Below, piece after piece: positions 1 through 8,920 of a DNA stretch of 64,000 bases (its first letter is position 1; every line of letters begins with the position of its first letter). Under the pieces are notes generated by a model, which worked only from the letters and a program-made list of their open reading frames with translations, made no database searches and had not been told where the DNA came from. Made by a program: the position numbers and the translations under genes. The DNA is from CADCWK01 sp964244115 (GTDB taxonomy: Bacteria; Chloroflexota; Chloroflexia; Thermomicrobiales; UBA6265): contig CAXTHM010000001.1 in the NCBI GenBank assembly GCA_964244115.1, forward strand, positions 69,475-133,474. Reading direction: 5' to 3'.

Positions 1-1561
1 CGGCCGTCATGGCGTCCTCGGACGTGATCGCCCGGATGGCGCAGACGCGGGCGTAGGTCCGGTAGTCGCCGGTGACGCCGGTCGAGTTGACCGGTAGCAG
101 GACGGCGAAGAACTGCCAGACCGGCATCTCCAGGTCGCCGTTCACGCCGGCGGCCTCGATCTCCTCGCGGACGACGCGGTCGGCGGCGCGGAGCAGCTCG
201 AGGTCGGTCCGGTTCATCTCGCCCAGCAGCCGGACGGCCAGCCCCGGACCGGGGAACGGCTGCCGCTCGACGACGACGTCGGGCAGCCCGAGCGCCCGGC
301 CGACCCGACGGACCTCGTCCTTGAAGAGGAACTTCAACGGTTCCAGCAGCTCGAAGTCCATGTCCTCGGGCAGCCCGCCGACGTTGTGGTGCGTCTTGAT
401 CTTGACGGCCGCGCCGGTCTCGGCCGTCGTGCTCTCGATCACGTCCGGGTAGAGCGTGCCCTGGGCGAGGAAGCGGAACGGGCCGCCCTCGGCCTCCTGC
501 CGCCGGGCCTCGGCCTCGAACTGGCGGACGAAGACCTCGCCGATCACCTTGCGCTTCTGCTCCGGGTCCGAGACGCCCGACAGCCGATCGAGGAACGTAT
601 CGCTGGCATCGACGTAGACGAGGGGCATCTCGAAGGCGCCGGCGAAGACCTCGCGGACGAGGTCGGCCTCACCGGCCCGGAGCAACCCGTTGTCGACGAA
701 GACTGGGGTGAGCTGGTCGCCGATCGCCCGGTGGATCAGGGCCGCGGCGACGGATGAATCGACCCCGCCGCTCAGCCCAAGCAGCACGCGGTCGCCGCCG
801 ACCTTCGCCCGGATGTCCGCCACGGTCGCCTCGATGAACGACTCGGCCTGCCAGTTGGTCTCGCAGCCGCAGACATCGACGAGGAAGTTGCGGATGATCG
901 CCGCGCCCTGCGGAGTGTGGGAGACCTCGGGGTGGAACTGGAGGCAGACGATCTGGCCCCGGCCCATCGCCGCGACGGGGGAGTTCGCCGACCGGGCGAG
1001 GACGGTGAAGCCCTCGGGCGGGGTCGGGAGGTGGTCGCCGTGGCTCATCCAGACTGGCAGCCGGTCCGGCAACCCGGCGAAGAGCCGGCTGGCCGGCTCG
1101 TCCGTGGTCGGGTGGGTGATCTCGATCGTGGCCGGACCGTACTCGCGATGGTCGGCGAGGTCGACGGTGCCGCCGAAGGCCCGCGCGATCAGCTGCATCC
1201 CGTAGCAGATCCCCAGCACCGGCAGCCCGCGCTCCAGCACCCAGCCCGGCAACTGCGGGGAGCCCTCCTCATAGACGCTGGCCGGGCCGCCGGACAGGAT
1301 CACGCCCTTGGGCGCCAGCCGCTCGACGTCGGCCCAGGCGACGTCGTGGTGAAGCAGCTCGCTGTAGACGCCGGCCTCCCGGACGCGCCGCGTGATGAGC
1401 TGGCTGTACTGGGAACCGAAGTCCAGCACGACGACGGCATCGACGGCCGTCGATGCCTGCGCGAGCAGGTGGGCCGACTCGTCGACCGGCGGCTCGCCCA
1501 GGTGGACAGTGCCTTCGGTCGGGTTGAGGGTGGGAGGGGTGGCCGTCTGGGGGGTGCTCAC
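1..1561 (-). CDS. guaA: GMP synthase (glutamine-hydrolysing), 3' end beyond the window
   Basis: Makes GMP from XMP, glutamine and ATP in purine synthesis. About 520 residues are visible and roughly the last 40 lie left of base 1. The class I glutamine amidotransferase domain carries the nucleophile Cys near 119 (LGICYG) and the His-Glu pair near 210-212 (FHPEV). The ATP pyrophosphatase P-loop SGGVDSS is near 264-270, followed by the dimerisation domain with the typical PFPGPGLA stretch. The GTG at 1559-1561 is the start that keeps the frame open; it adds about 40 residues before the usual VVVLDFGSQY beginning, so a later start is possible. The family assignment is secure, the exact start is not. 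Confidence 0.95.
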   Translation of the reverse strand, partial: MSTPQTATPPTLNPTEGTVHLGEPPVDESAHLLAQASTAVDAVVVLDFGSQYSQLITRRVREAGVYSELLHHDVAWADVERLAPKGVILSGGPASVYEEGSPQLPGWVLERGLPVLGICYGMQLIARAFGGTVDLADHREYGPATIEITHPTTDEPASRLFAGLPDRLPVWMSHGDHLPTPPEGFTVLARSANSPVAAMGRGQIVCLQFHPEVSHTPQGAAIIRNFLVDVCGCETNWQAESFIEATVADIRAKVGGDRVLLGLSGGVDSSVAAALIHRAIGDQLTPVFVDNGLLRAGEADLVREVFAGAFEMPLVYVDASDTFLDRLSGVSDPEQKRKVIGEVFVRQFEAEARRQEAEGGPFRFLAQGTLYPDVIESTTAETGAAVKIKTHHNVGGLPEDMDFELLEPLKFLFKDEVRRVGRALGLPDVVVERQPFPGPGLAVRLLGEMNRTDLELLRAADRVVREEIEAAGVNGDLEMPVWQFFAVLLPVNSTGVTGDYRTYARVCAIRAITSEDAMTA

Positions 1562-1711
1562 GGGCGGGCCTCATGGTGGGGCCACCGGCCGGGTCGTCCG
1601 GTGCTCCGGGGCGGCAGATCTCTGCGGCGATTGTACGTGACGCCACCGGTCTGGGGCGGTGATGCGGCCCGGCCGGCCGTGGTGCGCCATGCCCATCGGA
1701 GCGGGGCCGCT

Positions 1712-2176
1712 TCAGCCGCCATCGCCCAGGTAGACGTAGGTCTGGTCGTACGTCCAGTCGGGGATCGTCTCGATCTCGACCTCGAGCCGGGGGTTGAGCG
1801 GGTCGATTCGCTTGCTCAGGTGCAGGTCGACGACCGTCCGGTCGTCGAAGCCCAGCGCCCGGCCGAGGCTGTCGAGCGCGATCTTGAGGCCGCCGTCGAG
1901 GTCGCGGCGGTGGGGCGTCTCGAAGAAGAACTCCAGCATCATGCCGATCGGCGACCGCCCGAGGGCGGCTTCGATCTCGGGCGTTACCGTCCCGGCCCGG
2001 CGGGCCAGCTCGATCGCCGCCGCGGCATCCGTGTGGAACGCCCGCGCGGTCTTGCTCAGGACGCGACGTCGCCCGACCGTGACGTACTGGTTGTTGACCC
2101 CGGGCGGCAGGGGCAACGTCAGCCTCAGCGTGACCGGGTCCGGTCCGCTGCTGGCCCGATGATCGGTCATTGCCAA
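1712..2176 (-). CDS. RusA-family Holliday-junction resolvase-like protein
   Basis: A 154-residue protein resembling RusA-type crossover-junction endodeoxyribonucleases, which cut four-way junctions using metal-binding aspartates. Visible signatures are the N-terminal LPLPPGVNNQY (the PPSxN-like strand), RRDLDGGLK with Asp92 and Asp94, and DDRTVVD with Asp111/112, at the spacing expected of the catalytic acidic residues. RusA genes usually sit in prophages, but no other phage gene is seen here; the gene lies just upstream of guaA on the same strand. Function is inferred from motifs only. Confidence 0.75.
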   Translation of the reverse strand: MAMTDHRASSGPDPVTLRLTLPLPPGVNNQYVTVGRRRVLSKTARAFHTDAAAAIELARRAGTVTPEIEAALGRSPIGMMLEFFFETPHRRDLDGGLKIALDSLGRALGFDDRTVVDLHLSKRIDPLNPRLEVEIETIPDWTYDQTYVYLGDGG

Positions 2177-2478
2177 GCCCTGTGGACGTCATGGGTCGGA
2201 CGGATTGGCTGGCGCCCTTGCGGTGGGACGTGTCGACCAGCGTCCGGGTCGGTCGACTCGGACGCACCGCTGTCTGAGGTATGGGCACCCACTCTCACAC
2301 CACACTGGTCGACGATTCAGGATACCGGAGATTTCGGGTCGATCGTCCGAGACGTCCAATACCGAGTGGGTGACGGGATCATCGTCTCGCGAAGCACTCG
2401 ACGCGGCATCGCGCCGGAGTTCCCCACTGCCAGGGCCGACGTCATGTGAAAAAGGACCTGATCCCGATGGAAGCATCT

Positions 2479-2583
2479 GCTCCTCTCTCCGGGCACCTGC
2501 GGAGCCGCGGCGCGGCGAGAGCCGCCCCTGGGGGGTGAGCGAACAGGTTCTCCGCGGCTGGGGGAGAGGTCTGCTCCGCCGCC
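2479..2583 (+). repeat. Dispersed palindromic repeat family A, copy A1
   Basis: About 105 bp between the RusA-like gene and pheA. It begins with a CTCTCCGGGCACCTG arm, has a GAGCCGC/GCGAGAGCCGC middle and the returning TGAGCGAACAGGT arm, and ends in the unpaired tail GGGGGAGAGGTCTGCTCCGCC. The rest of the 430-bp gap (2177-2606) shows no gene. Confidence 0.7.
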
Positions 2584-2606
2584 GCGCACGTCGATGGAAA
2601 CCGGCA

Positions 2607-3521
2607 CTACCGCTTCGGGTCGACCAGTTCCCGGAGAGCGTCGATCGGGAAGCGTGGGTACGAGCCGAAGACTGAGACGTTGGCCGTCACCTCGCTCAGC
2701 CGGGCCAGCGCCCGCCGGGCCGAGGGGTCCTCCCGGTGGGCCTCGAAGTCCACCAGGAAGACGTAGTCGCCCAGCCAGGCCTTGGCCGGCCGGCTCTCGA
2801 TCTTGCTGAGCTGGAGCCCCTCGGCCGCGAACGCCCCGAGCGCCTCGTGCAGGACCCCCGGGATGTTGCTGCGGACGGTGAAGCCAAGACTGGTCTTGTC
2901 GTGGCCGGTCGGCTCGGCGTCGTGGCCCCGCAGGACGACGAAGCGGGTGACGTTGGCGCGGACGTCCTGGATGTCGTGGGCCAGCACCGTGCCGCCGTAG
3001 AGGTTGGCCGCCCGGGCCGTCCCGATCGCGGCCCGGCTCGGGTCACCGGCGGCCAGGACGTCCGCGACGGCCGCCGAGGTACTCAGGGCGGCGATCTGGT
3101 CGACGCCCGGCAGGCAGCGGTCGAGGAACCGGCGGCTCTGCCCGAGCGCCTGCGGGTGGCTGGTCACGACCTGGATGTCGGCGAGGCTGGCCCCCGGCAC
3201 GGTGATGAGGTCGTGGCGGACCGGCACGACGATCTCGGCGGCGATCTTGAGGGTCGTCTCGTGGATGAGCAGGTCGAGCGTCGCGCTGACAGCGCCTTCG
3301 AGCGAGTTCTCGATCGGCAGCAGCGCCTCGGTCGCCAGCCCGGTCTCGACGGCTGCCGTCAGGGCCGGAATGCTCGCGAACGGCAGCAGGCCGTCGATCT
3401 CCCCGACGCCGGCCGTCGCCTCGGTCACCGTCACGGCCGGGCTGCCCGCCGCCCGGCGGACATGGAGCCGGGTCGCGTCCTCGCTGAAACTGCCCTTGGG
3501 CCCCAGATACGCCGTCGCCAT
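2607..3521 (-). CDS. pheA: Prephenate dehydratase
   Basis: Converts prephenate to phenylpyruvate in phenylalanine synthesis; 304 residues, the stand-alone form without chorismate mutase. The N-terminus AYLGPKGSFSE is the family opening. The catalytic TRF motif is at 192-194 (NVTRFVVL). A C-terminal ACT domain at about 210-285 carries the ESRP motif (242-245) that links to phenylalanine feedback inhibition. The ATG at 3519-3521 was chosen for the AAGGGAG ribosome-binding site upstream and because the protein starts exactly at the domain edge; the frame is open much further upstream but without homology. Confidence 0.95.
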   Translation of the reverse strand: MATAYLGPKGSFSEDATRLHVRRAAGSPAVTVTEATAGVGEIDGLLPFASIPALTAAVETGLATEALLPIENSLEGAVSATLDLLIHETTLKIAAEIVVPVRHDLITVPGASLADIQVVTSHPQALGQSRRFLDRCLPGVDQIAALSTSAAVADVLAAGDPSRAAIGTARAANLYGGTVLAHDIQDVRANVTRFVVLRGHDAEPTGHDKTSLGFTVRSNIPGVLHEALGAFAAEGLQLSKIESRPAKAWLGDYVFLVDFEAHREDPSARRALARLSEVTANVSVFGSYPRFPIDALRELVDPKR

Positions 3522-3776
3522 CCCGGTCTCCCTTGTCACGCCGCCCGGCCTCACCGCGCCGGCCGGGTCTTCGTATGCGTCGCAACCGGCCGGTCGCAAG
3601 GTTGCATCCCTGCGCGATGCGGCCCGGACCCGGCGGCCAGGCCCGGACGTATACTCCACCGGTACGACGCTGATCGATGGAGAACCGACCCTGAGCATCC
3701 CGGCGGCACGCCCGAGCGTCGCATCGCCACGACTCGCTGCCCGGCGAACCGTCGGCCGGCGGGAGACCATGATCCC

Positions 3777-4505
3777 ATGCAGACCCCAGAGCGGCCGGCC
3801 CCGACCAGCGGCCACCCCATCCGGATGACCGACGGGCAGCGACCTGACGACCCGGGGAGCGAGCAGACGGAGGATACCAACCCCGCCCCCGGCAAGTCCG
3901 GCCTGCGGGTAGCGCGGGAGATCGTCGAGACGGTCCTGATCGCCGTCATCCTCTACGTCGGTGTCCGCACCGTCGTGATGCCCTACCAGGTGGACGGCGC
4001 CAGTATGGAGCCGAATTTCGTCAACCACGAGCGCGTGCTGGTCAACCGGGTCGCCTACTGGGACATCGACCTCAATACGCCGCTCAACTGGCTCCCCGGC
4101 GTCGACCGCGAGGGGAGCTGGACATTCACCCCGTTCGGCGGCGTCGCCCGCGGGGACGTGATCGTGCTGGAGCCGCCGGTCGACCACGACCAGCCCTACA
4201 TCAAGCGGGTGATCGGCCTGCCCGGCGACCACATCACCTTCCAGGGTGGTTATGTCATGATCAACGGCGCGCGGCTCGACGAGGACTACATCGACGGCGC
4301 GATCACCGAGTGCGTCAACCGCGCGACCTGCGACGTAATCGTCCCGGAGGGCGCGGTCTATGTCCTCGGCGACCACCGGGACAATAGCAGCGACTCGCGC
4401 TACTTCGGCGTCGTGCCGGAGGACGACATCGACGGCAAGGCCTTCTTCAGCAACTGGCCAATCAGTGAACTGGGTCCGATCGGCCACGGCGACTACGACG
4501 GGTAA
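3777..4505 (+). CDS. lepB: Signal peptidase I, copy 1
   Basis: Membrane-bound protease that removes signal peptides outside the membrane; 242 residues. One transmembrane helix lies at about 47-67. The catalytic Ser76 is in DGASMEPN and the general-base Lys143 in YIKRVIGLPGD; the late conserved box is LGDHRDNSSDSR at about 197-208. A family-typical insertion (NWLPGVDREGSW) is shared with the copies at 7.5 and 9.2 kb. The ATG at 3777 is preceded by GGGAG at 3761; a second in-frame ATG at 3825 would remove 16 disordered residues. It is divergent from pheA, and a -10-like TATACT lies at 3650-3655. There may be specialised substrate sets for the paralogues, which is inference. Confidence 0.92.
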   Translation: MQTPERPAPTSGHPIRMTDGQRPDDPGSEQTEDTNPAPGKSGLRVAREIVETVLIAVILYVGVRTVVMPYQVDGASMEPNFVNHERVLVNRVAYWDIDLNTPLNWLPGVDREGSWTFTPFGGVARGDVIVLEPPVDHDQPYIKRVIGLPGDHITFQGGYVMINGARLDEDYIDGAITECVNRATCDVIVPEGAVYVLGDHRDNSSDSRYFGVVPEDDIDGKAFFSNWPISELGPIGHGDYDG

Positions 4506-4893
4506 CGGCGCCCGCGTCCGGCTCCGGGCACGGGCCAGGCGGCATCTCGGGAACGGACGACCGAGCGACGGGGGAGCAACGGCATCCCTCCCGCGGCCAT
4601 CCCGGTCCGATCGTCGATGATCCGATCCAAGCGATTCGCCGCCGCCCGGCCAGGCGCTCACCGCTAGCCGCGCCCAGACCCGGGCGCCCTGACGATCGCA
4701 CCCCATGCCCGACGGTCGAGGGCAACGGGAGAGACGGTGGACGGTTTCCGTTCCCGGCCTTCACACCGCGGACATCGATCCTGACGATACCGACTATCGT
4801 CGTCCTTGCGCTCATTTCGATTGCTGTATACTCTCCAATACTGAGTAGTCCGTCGACCTCGAGACGATTTTCCGAGCATCAAGAGGAGTCCTC
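4506..4893. other. Intergenic region between lepB copy 1 and the Tat-exported protein
   Basis: No gene or repeat is recognised in these 388 bp. The last 100 bp are clearly more AT-rich and hold a -10-like TATACT at 4827-4832 with a weak TTGCGC at 4806-4811 (15-bp spacer), so a promoter for the gene at 4894 probably lies here. Confidence 0.4.
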
Positions 4894-5730
4894 ATGGAAT
4901 CCAGACACTTCGATACGCTGACCCGCTCCCTGGCATCGACGCACTCCCGCCGGACGGCGCTCCGGGCGGGCGGGCTCGCGCTCTCGGCGGGTCTGGCCGG
5001 GAGCTCGTCGCTACGGGTCCGGGCTCAGGACGCGACACCCGACCCCCTCGCCGACGACGCGACATTCCTGTTCGTCCAATCGGCCTCCTCCGGGACCTTC
5101 GCCGCCAACCCGGGCGCTGGCACGCCGACGGCCGAGGGCACGCCGACGCCCGGCGGTGGCGCTGACTACCTCCTGACGCTGGAGGGACATACCGGCAACA
5201 CCGTCTATTTCTCCGACCGTCCCGAACGCATCTTCGGCGAGGCGCCGACCCAGCGGTTCCTCGATGGCCTGGGCTTCTCGCCAGCGAACCCACCCAACGC
5301 GGCCCTGGTCACGAACGACGCCGACGGCAACGAGGACATCCTCGTCGTCGAGCTGCTGAACCCGGTCTACGACGCCGGCGTGGGTTCCGTCACCTATGGC
5401 GTGAACATCCTGAATGACTACGAGGGCGGGCTGGATTTCGTTGCCGGGCGGCAGCGGGACGCGGACCTGGCACCGACGTTCGGCGAGGCGAGCCTGTTCA
5501 TCGACGACTGCCCCGATGTCTCCGGCTGCCTGACCAGTGATGGGGTCATCGGCGACCCGAGTTACTACATCGGTCCGCTCCCGGCCGGCACCCCGTCGGG
5601 CCAGTGCTGGCATTGGGATTCCCTGACGTGCAAACCCTGCAGCGGCTTGGGCCAGTCGGACTACGACAGCATCTGCAACGCGGCCTATGCCGAGTGCGAC
5701 AACCACTGCTTCGTGTACCTGGGTGACTGA
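4894..5730 (+). CDS. Tat-exported cysteine-rich protein of unknown function
   Basis: A 278-residue protein with a twin-arginine signal (SRRTALRAGGLAL, arginines at 19-20, then AGLAG and a cleavage region near RVRAQDA) and a TP/GTP-rich linker at about 70-90. It therefore acts outside the membrane. The middle holds an unrecognised beta-rich domain with ADYLLTLEGHTGNTVYFSDRP. The last 50 residues have seven Cys, including CWHWDSLTCKPC and CNAAYAECDNHC, suggesting disulfides or a metal site. The start follows AGGAG in the leader. The gene stands alone and ends before a 22-bp perfect hairpin. I do not recognise the family; a secreted structural or stress protein is possible. Confidence 0.8.
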   Translation: MESRHFDTLTRSLASTHSRRTALRAGGLALSAGLAGSSSLRVRAQDATPDPLADDATFLFVQSASSGTFAANPGAGTPTAEGTPTPGGGADYLLTLEGHTGNTVYFSDRPERIFGEAPTQRFLDGLGFSPANPPNAALVTNDADGNEDILVVELLNPVYDAGVGSVTYGVNILNDYEGGLDFVAGRQRDADLAPTFGEASLFIDDCPDVSGCLTSDGVIGDPSYYIGPLPAGTPSGQCWHWDSLTCKPCSGLGQSDYDSICNAAYAECDNHCFVYLGD

Positions 5731-5806
5731 CCAGCGTCAGCGCGTGGCCCGTTGCTCGCAGGGCTGGACACGGTCTGTCGATCAGCCACCGGTTCTCCGT
5801 CAGGTC

Positions 5807-5854
5807 GAGAAGGCCAGGAGCCGCCAGATTCGTCTGGCGGCTCCTGGCCTTCTC
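5807..5854. terminator. Perfect 22-bp hairpin with TTCG loop
   Basis: Left arm 5807-5828 and right arm 5833-5854 are exact reverse complements around a TTCG tetraloop, a very stable fold. No T run follows, so it is either a factor-assisted terminator or an RNA 3'-end stabiliser. It sits between the convergent 4894 gene and the response-regulator remnant and could serve both strands. Confidence 0.75.
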
Positions 5855-5884
5855 GCGGGTCGGCTGTGGTCGGGGTGCCGGTGA

Positions 5885-6052
5885 TCAGTCCTCCTGGTCG
5901 GACGCGGTCCCGATGACCTCGGTCGCGCCGACTGTCCAGGTCAGGGCAGCCTCGCCCTCGCCGACGACATCGACGGCGTGCCCTCGCCGAAGAGGGGTAC
6001 GCCGGATCAGCGCGGCCAGGCGGGCCTCATCCTCGACGATCAGGACGCTCAC
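5885..6052 (-). pseudogene. Truncated response-regulator receiver fragment
   Basis: Starting at the GTG at 6050-6052, the frame reads SVLIVEDEARLAALIRR and then HAVDVVGEGEAAL, the first helix-strand portion of an OmpR-type receiver domain with its acidic pocket (EDE). The sequence then leaves the family before the phosphoacceptor Asp and stops after about 55 residues. No kinase or DNA-binding domain follows. It looks like the 5' stump of a deleted two-component gene. Confidence 0.6.
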
Positions 6053-6383
6053 AGGTCGTGCTCTCACTCCGTTGCACGAGCGGGAACCGACCGGCAACCA
6101 GTCTGACGGGACCGGGATGAAGCGCGGATGAGGATCCGAGCATCATTCAGGCACGGGGAGTTCATCGGCACTTCATGTCCGGGCATCACGGTAGGCGGGT
6201 CTCCGGGCTACGGGCTGGCCATGCCGACCAGCACGGGAATCCACCATTCCCCCGGGAGAGCAGCGTGGCTCGCGGTCGCCGTCATTAAGGTAGGGCAGGG
6301 AAGCACCCGAACGCCCGATGCATCTCTCATCAGTGCCGCCGTCGCCGTCGTCCGTCCGAACCTGCCGTAGGAGAACGCCGTCC
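6053..6383. other. Intergenic region upstream of the DedA gene
   Basis: 331 bp between the response-regulator stump and the DedA start. I see no conserved coding frame, RNA gene or repeat; only the AGGAG at 6369-6373 that serves the downstream GTG is functional-looking. Confidence 0.3.
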
Positions 6384-7044
6384 GTGCACGCGATCGAGAC
6401 GACCCTGATCGACCTGATCCGCTCCCTGTTCGACAGCTTCGGCTCGGTCGGCGTCGTGCTCGCGATGACGATCGAGAGCGCCTGCATCCCGCTCCCGAGC
6501 GAGATCACGATGCCGCTCGCCGGCTGGCTGCTCGTCTCCGAGCACGGCACCGGCTGGCCGGGCATCCTCCTGATCGGCTTCTGGGGCGCGCTCGGCAACC
6601 TGATCGGCNNNNNNNNNNATCGGCTCGGTCATCGCCTACTGGGTCGGCGCGAAAGGCGGCCGGCCGCTGCTGGAACGGTACGGCCGCTACCTGCTCATCA
6701 CCCGCAGGGACATCGACCGCTCGCAGGAGTGGTTCGACCGCTGGGGCGAGGCGACGGCGTTCGTCTCCCGCCTGCTGCCGGTCGTCCGGACGTTCATCTC
6801 CCTGCCAGCCGGGATCGCCCGGATGCACTTCGGCCGCTTCTGCCTGTTCACCTTCGCCGGCTCATACCTGTGGTGCGTGCTGCTGACCTGGATCGGCTAC
6901 CGGCTCGGCCCGGACTGGGAGCGGCTCCGCGAGCAGGCCCGCTACCTCGACTACCCGATCGCGGCGATCATCGTCGTCGCCGTCGCCTGGTTCCTCTGGC
7001 ACCGCATCTCCGAGCTCCGCCGCGAGGGCGCCCTGCCCGAGTAA
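6384..7044 (+). CDS. DedA-family membrane protein (interrupted by an assembly gap)
   Basis: A DedA/SNARE-associated-type integral membrane protein, a family tied to membrane lipid translocation and proton-motive-force maintenance. The GTG at 6384 follows AGGAG at 6369-6373. The first part reads ESACIPLPSEITMPLAGWL (the conserved E..xxPxPSE motif), the last part FVSRLLPVVRTFISLPAG (the F-x-R-x-x-P-x-x-R motif), with hydrophobic segments at both ends. Ten N at 6609-6618 break the frame. The sequence on each side repeats ATCGGC, so the true sequence is probably continuous (LIGSVIAYW) with no gap at all. Expected length is about 215 residues. Confidence 0.88.
6609..6618. other. Assembly gap (10 N) inside the DedA gene
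   Basis: ATCGGC is present directly before and after the N run, as expected if two contig ends overlap by 6 bp. The N run causes an apparent frameshift that is not biological. Confidence 0.85.
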
Positions 7045-7085
7045 GTGTCGTTCCAATGCGTTGACGACACGCGATTGGCGCCGTT

Positions 7086-7286
7086 GCTCCCCTCTCCGGG
7101 CACCTGTGAGCCGCAGCGCAGCGAGAGCCGCTTCCGGCGGCTGAGCGAGCAGGTGATACCGAATCCGGGTAAAGACTCCCCTCTCCGGGCGGTGAGGAGC
7201 CGAAGCCGCCTTTGGCGGGTGAGCGACGATCCGAGCCGGCGGGTGCCCTCTGGGCGCGGCTGGGGGAGAGGTCTGCTCCGCTACCT
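7086..7286 (+). repeat. Repeat family A, copy A2 (two partly merged units)
   Basis: It starts with CTCCCCTCTCCGGGCACCTG, carries GCGCAGCGAGAGCCGC and GCGAGCAGGTG, then begins a second unit (CTCCCCTCTCCGGGCGGTGAG) before the common tail ending GGTCTGCTCCGC. It fills most of the 451-bp space between the DedA gene and lepB copy 2. Confidence 0.7.
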
Positions 7287-7495
7287 GCCAACCTGGATGA
7301 ATACTGCTCCAACCTGGACGCCACGACGGGGCGCACGTCTTTCGCAGTCTGTTCGTCACGGTAACAGGCTAGAATGGGTGGCGCGTCGCCGGTCCTCACG
7401 GCGTCGCGGCCGGGAACGACCGTCTCGTCGACCCCTGACGGCCCGGGCAGCCCGCATCCTGATTCCGTGGATGCTCAAACGAACAACGAGATGAC

Positions 7496-8239
7496 ATGCA
7501 GGACAGACCCGTGATCGACCGGCCCGAGACCGACCGGCCTGATAGCGACGAGATGCCAGCCGGCGCGACCCCGGCGGCCGAACCCGCCAAGCGTCGGAAC
7601 TCTACCGTCGCCGCCATCCGCGAGATCGTCCAGACGCTGCTGCTGGCCGCGATCCTCTTCTTCGGCGTCCGGGCGTTCGTCCTCCCCTACGAGGTCGACG
7701 GCTCCAGCATGACGCCGAACCTGACCAACCACGAGCGCGTGCTGGTCAACCGGCAGGCCTTCCACCAGTTCGACCTCAACCGTGTCCTGAACTGGATCCC
7801 CGGCGTCGATCGCGAGGGCACCTGGAACTTCAGCCCCTTCGGCGAGCTGGAGCGCGGCGACGTCGTCGTCCTCGAACCGCCACTTGAACACAACCAGCCA
7901 TACATCAAGCGAATCATCGGGCTGCCCGGCGACCGAATATCATTCGCGGACGGCTACGTGCTCGTCAACGGCGAGCGCCTCAACGAGCAGTACATTCCAG
8001 AGTTGATCACACAGTGCACCCCATCTAGGGCACTGGTCGACACGTCGACCTGCGACCTTACGGTGCCGGACGGCTACGTCTACGTTATGGGCGACAACCG
8101 AACGCCGAACGGTAGTCAAGATTCGCGCATCTTTGGGGTAGTATCGATCGACGACCTTGTTGGAGAGGCGTTCTTCAGCAACTGGCCATGGGACCGAATC
8201 GGCCCAATCAAGCACGGCGACTACGGCGATCGAGAATAG
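7496..8239 (+). CDS. lepB: Signal peptidase I, copy 2
   Basis: A 247-residue signal peptidase closely related to the copy at 3777. A transmembrane helix lies at about 42-62, Ser71 in DGSSMTPN, Lys138 in YIKRIIGLPGD, and the late box MGDNRTPNGSQDSR near 200. The 3' third (from about 7980) is clearly AT-richer at synonymous sites than the first two thirds and than the truncated copy at 9249-9699, so the gene is a compositional mosaic. The start ATG at 7496 lacks a strong ribosome-binding site; the GTG at 7511 is an alternative. Confidence 0.92.
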   Translation: MQDRPVIDRPETDRPDSDEMPAGATPAAEPAKRRNSTVAAIREIVQTLLLAAILFFGVRAFVLPYEVDGSSMTPNLTNHERVLVNRQAFHQFDLNRVLNWIPGVDREGTWNFSPFGELERGDVVVLEPPLEHNQPYIKRIIGLPGDRISFADGYVLVNGERLNEQYIPELITQCTPSRALVDTSTCDLTVPDGYVYVMGDNRTPNGSQDSRIFGVVSIDDLVGEAFFSNWPWDRIGPIKHGDYGDRE

Positions 8240-8537
8240 CATCAGAGCGCCATTTCGATCAACGCATGGCTGAACTTGATGGCGCCGCAGCATTGACTTG
8301 AGCACAGATCTTACAGATTATTGGCGGCCATCGACGCTCCTCAATCAAGATGCACTCCAACGTTCGCGACTGTTCGAAAGTTGGGCAGGTCGGTCTGGTT
8401 GGATGCTGAGTTTCGCCGGCACGCTACTTGTCACCGGAAGTACATTGGACCAATTCTTGAATAGCTGATCGTCTTGCCAATATCGAGCTGCAATCGGATA
8501 GACTGCATTCACAGAATGTTTTCTACGAATCAACGCC
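8240..8537. other. AT-rich intergenic stretch after lepB copy 2
   Basis: Base composition drops sharply compared with the flanks and no convincing frame is present. Together with 8598-9248 it separates the two related lepB segments. Confidence 0.4.
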
Positions 8538-8597
8538 CTACTGGTCGATTGAGAGGGGCCAACCGGATTCGGTTGGCCCCTCTCAATCGACCAGTAG
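8538..8597. terminator. Perfect 28-bp hairpin with GATT loop
   Basis: Arms 8538-8565 and 8570-8597 are exact reverse complements around GATT. It lies 11 bp after the stop of the leftward small secreted-protein gene (8609), so it most likely forms the end of that transcript. No T run follows. Confidence 0.75.
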
Positions 8598-8608
8598 TTG
8601 AGTCGGAT

Positions 8609-8920
8609 TCAACCAACCTGACGGGGCGTTATCGGACCGACACAGGTATAGTACCGATATATTGGGTAGTTGTAGTCGCCTGGAGTGTTGATCTCAGAGT
8701 AGGTGAAGACGGTGTTTCCCCCGGACGTATCGCTCAAGATTATGGTACCGGTGAAGGTCCAATAACCACCGATACGATCCCGCTCTACATAAGTATAGGA
8801 GTAATTACCACACGCTGCGGAAAAGTCAGCGGGTCGGGCTGCCGAGATCATAGATACGGGAGAGGCGATCAACGCTACGGCAAGGACAACGATCAACAAC
8901 AACGTGCTTCGCTTTGACAT
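8609..8920 (-). CDS. Small secreted protein, unknown family
   Basis: A 103-residue protein with a Sec-type signal peptide: KR, then the hydrophobic run LLLIVVLAVALIASPVSM and a cleavage region near ISAARPA. The mature part of about 75 residues is rich in Tyr, Thr and Gly and has two Cys (ACGNYSY and YYTCVGP) that could form one disulfide. The ATG at 8918-8920 is chosen because AAGGAG stands 7 bp upstream; a GTG two codons earlier is also in frame. Codon use is AT-rich compared with neighbours, suggesting acquired DNA. No function can be assigned. Confidence 0.7.
   Translation of the reverse strand: MSKRSTLLLIVVLAVALIASPVSMISAARPADFSAACGNYSYTYVERDRIGGYWTFTGTIILSDTSGGNTVFTYSEINTPGDYNYPIYRYYTCVGPITPRQVG

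Noticed and set aside
1712..2176. RusA-like gene considered as a prophage marker.
   Set aside because: No integrase, capsid, terminase or attachment sites are found around it; RusA-like genes also occur outside phages.
1269..2288. Long open frames opposite guaA and RusA, rich in Arg, Pro and Ala.
   Set aside because: They are the by-products of GC-rich coding on the other strand, with biased composition and no conserved motifs.
2607..4706. A 699-codon minus-strand open frame that contains pheA and extends far upstream.
   Set aside because: Only the last 304 residues match prephenate dehydratase; the upstream part lies opposite the signal peptidase gene and shows no family features.
5885..6097. 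Response regulator considered as a functional short gene.
   Set aside because: The receiver ends before the phosphoacceptor Asp and no partner kinase is present, so it was called a pseudogene.
8538..8597. Long inverted repeat considered as a CRISPR unit.
   Set aside because: It is a single hairpin with no regularly spaced direct repeats; no CRISPR array or cas gene is present in the window.
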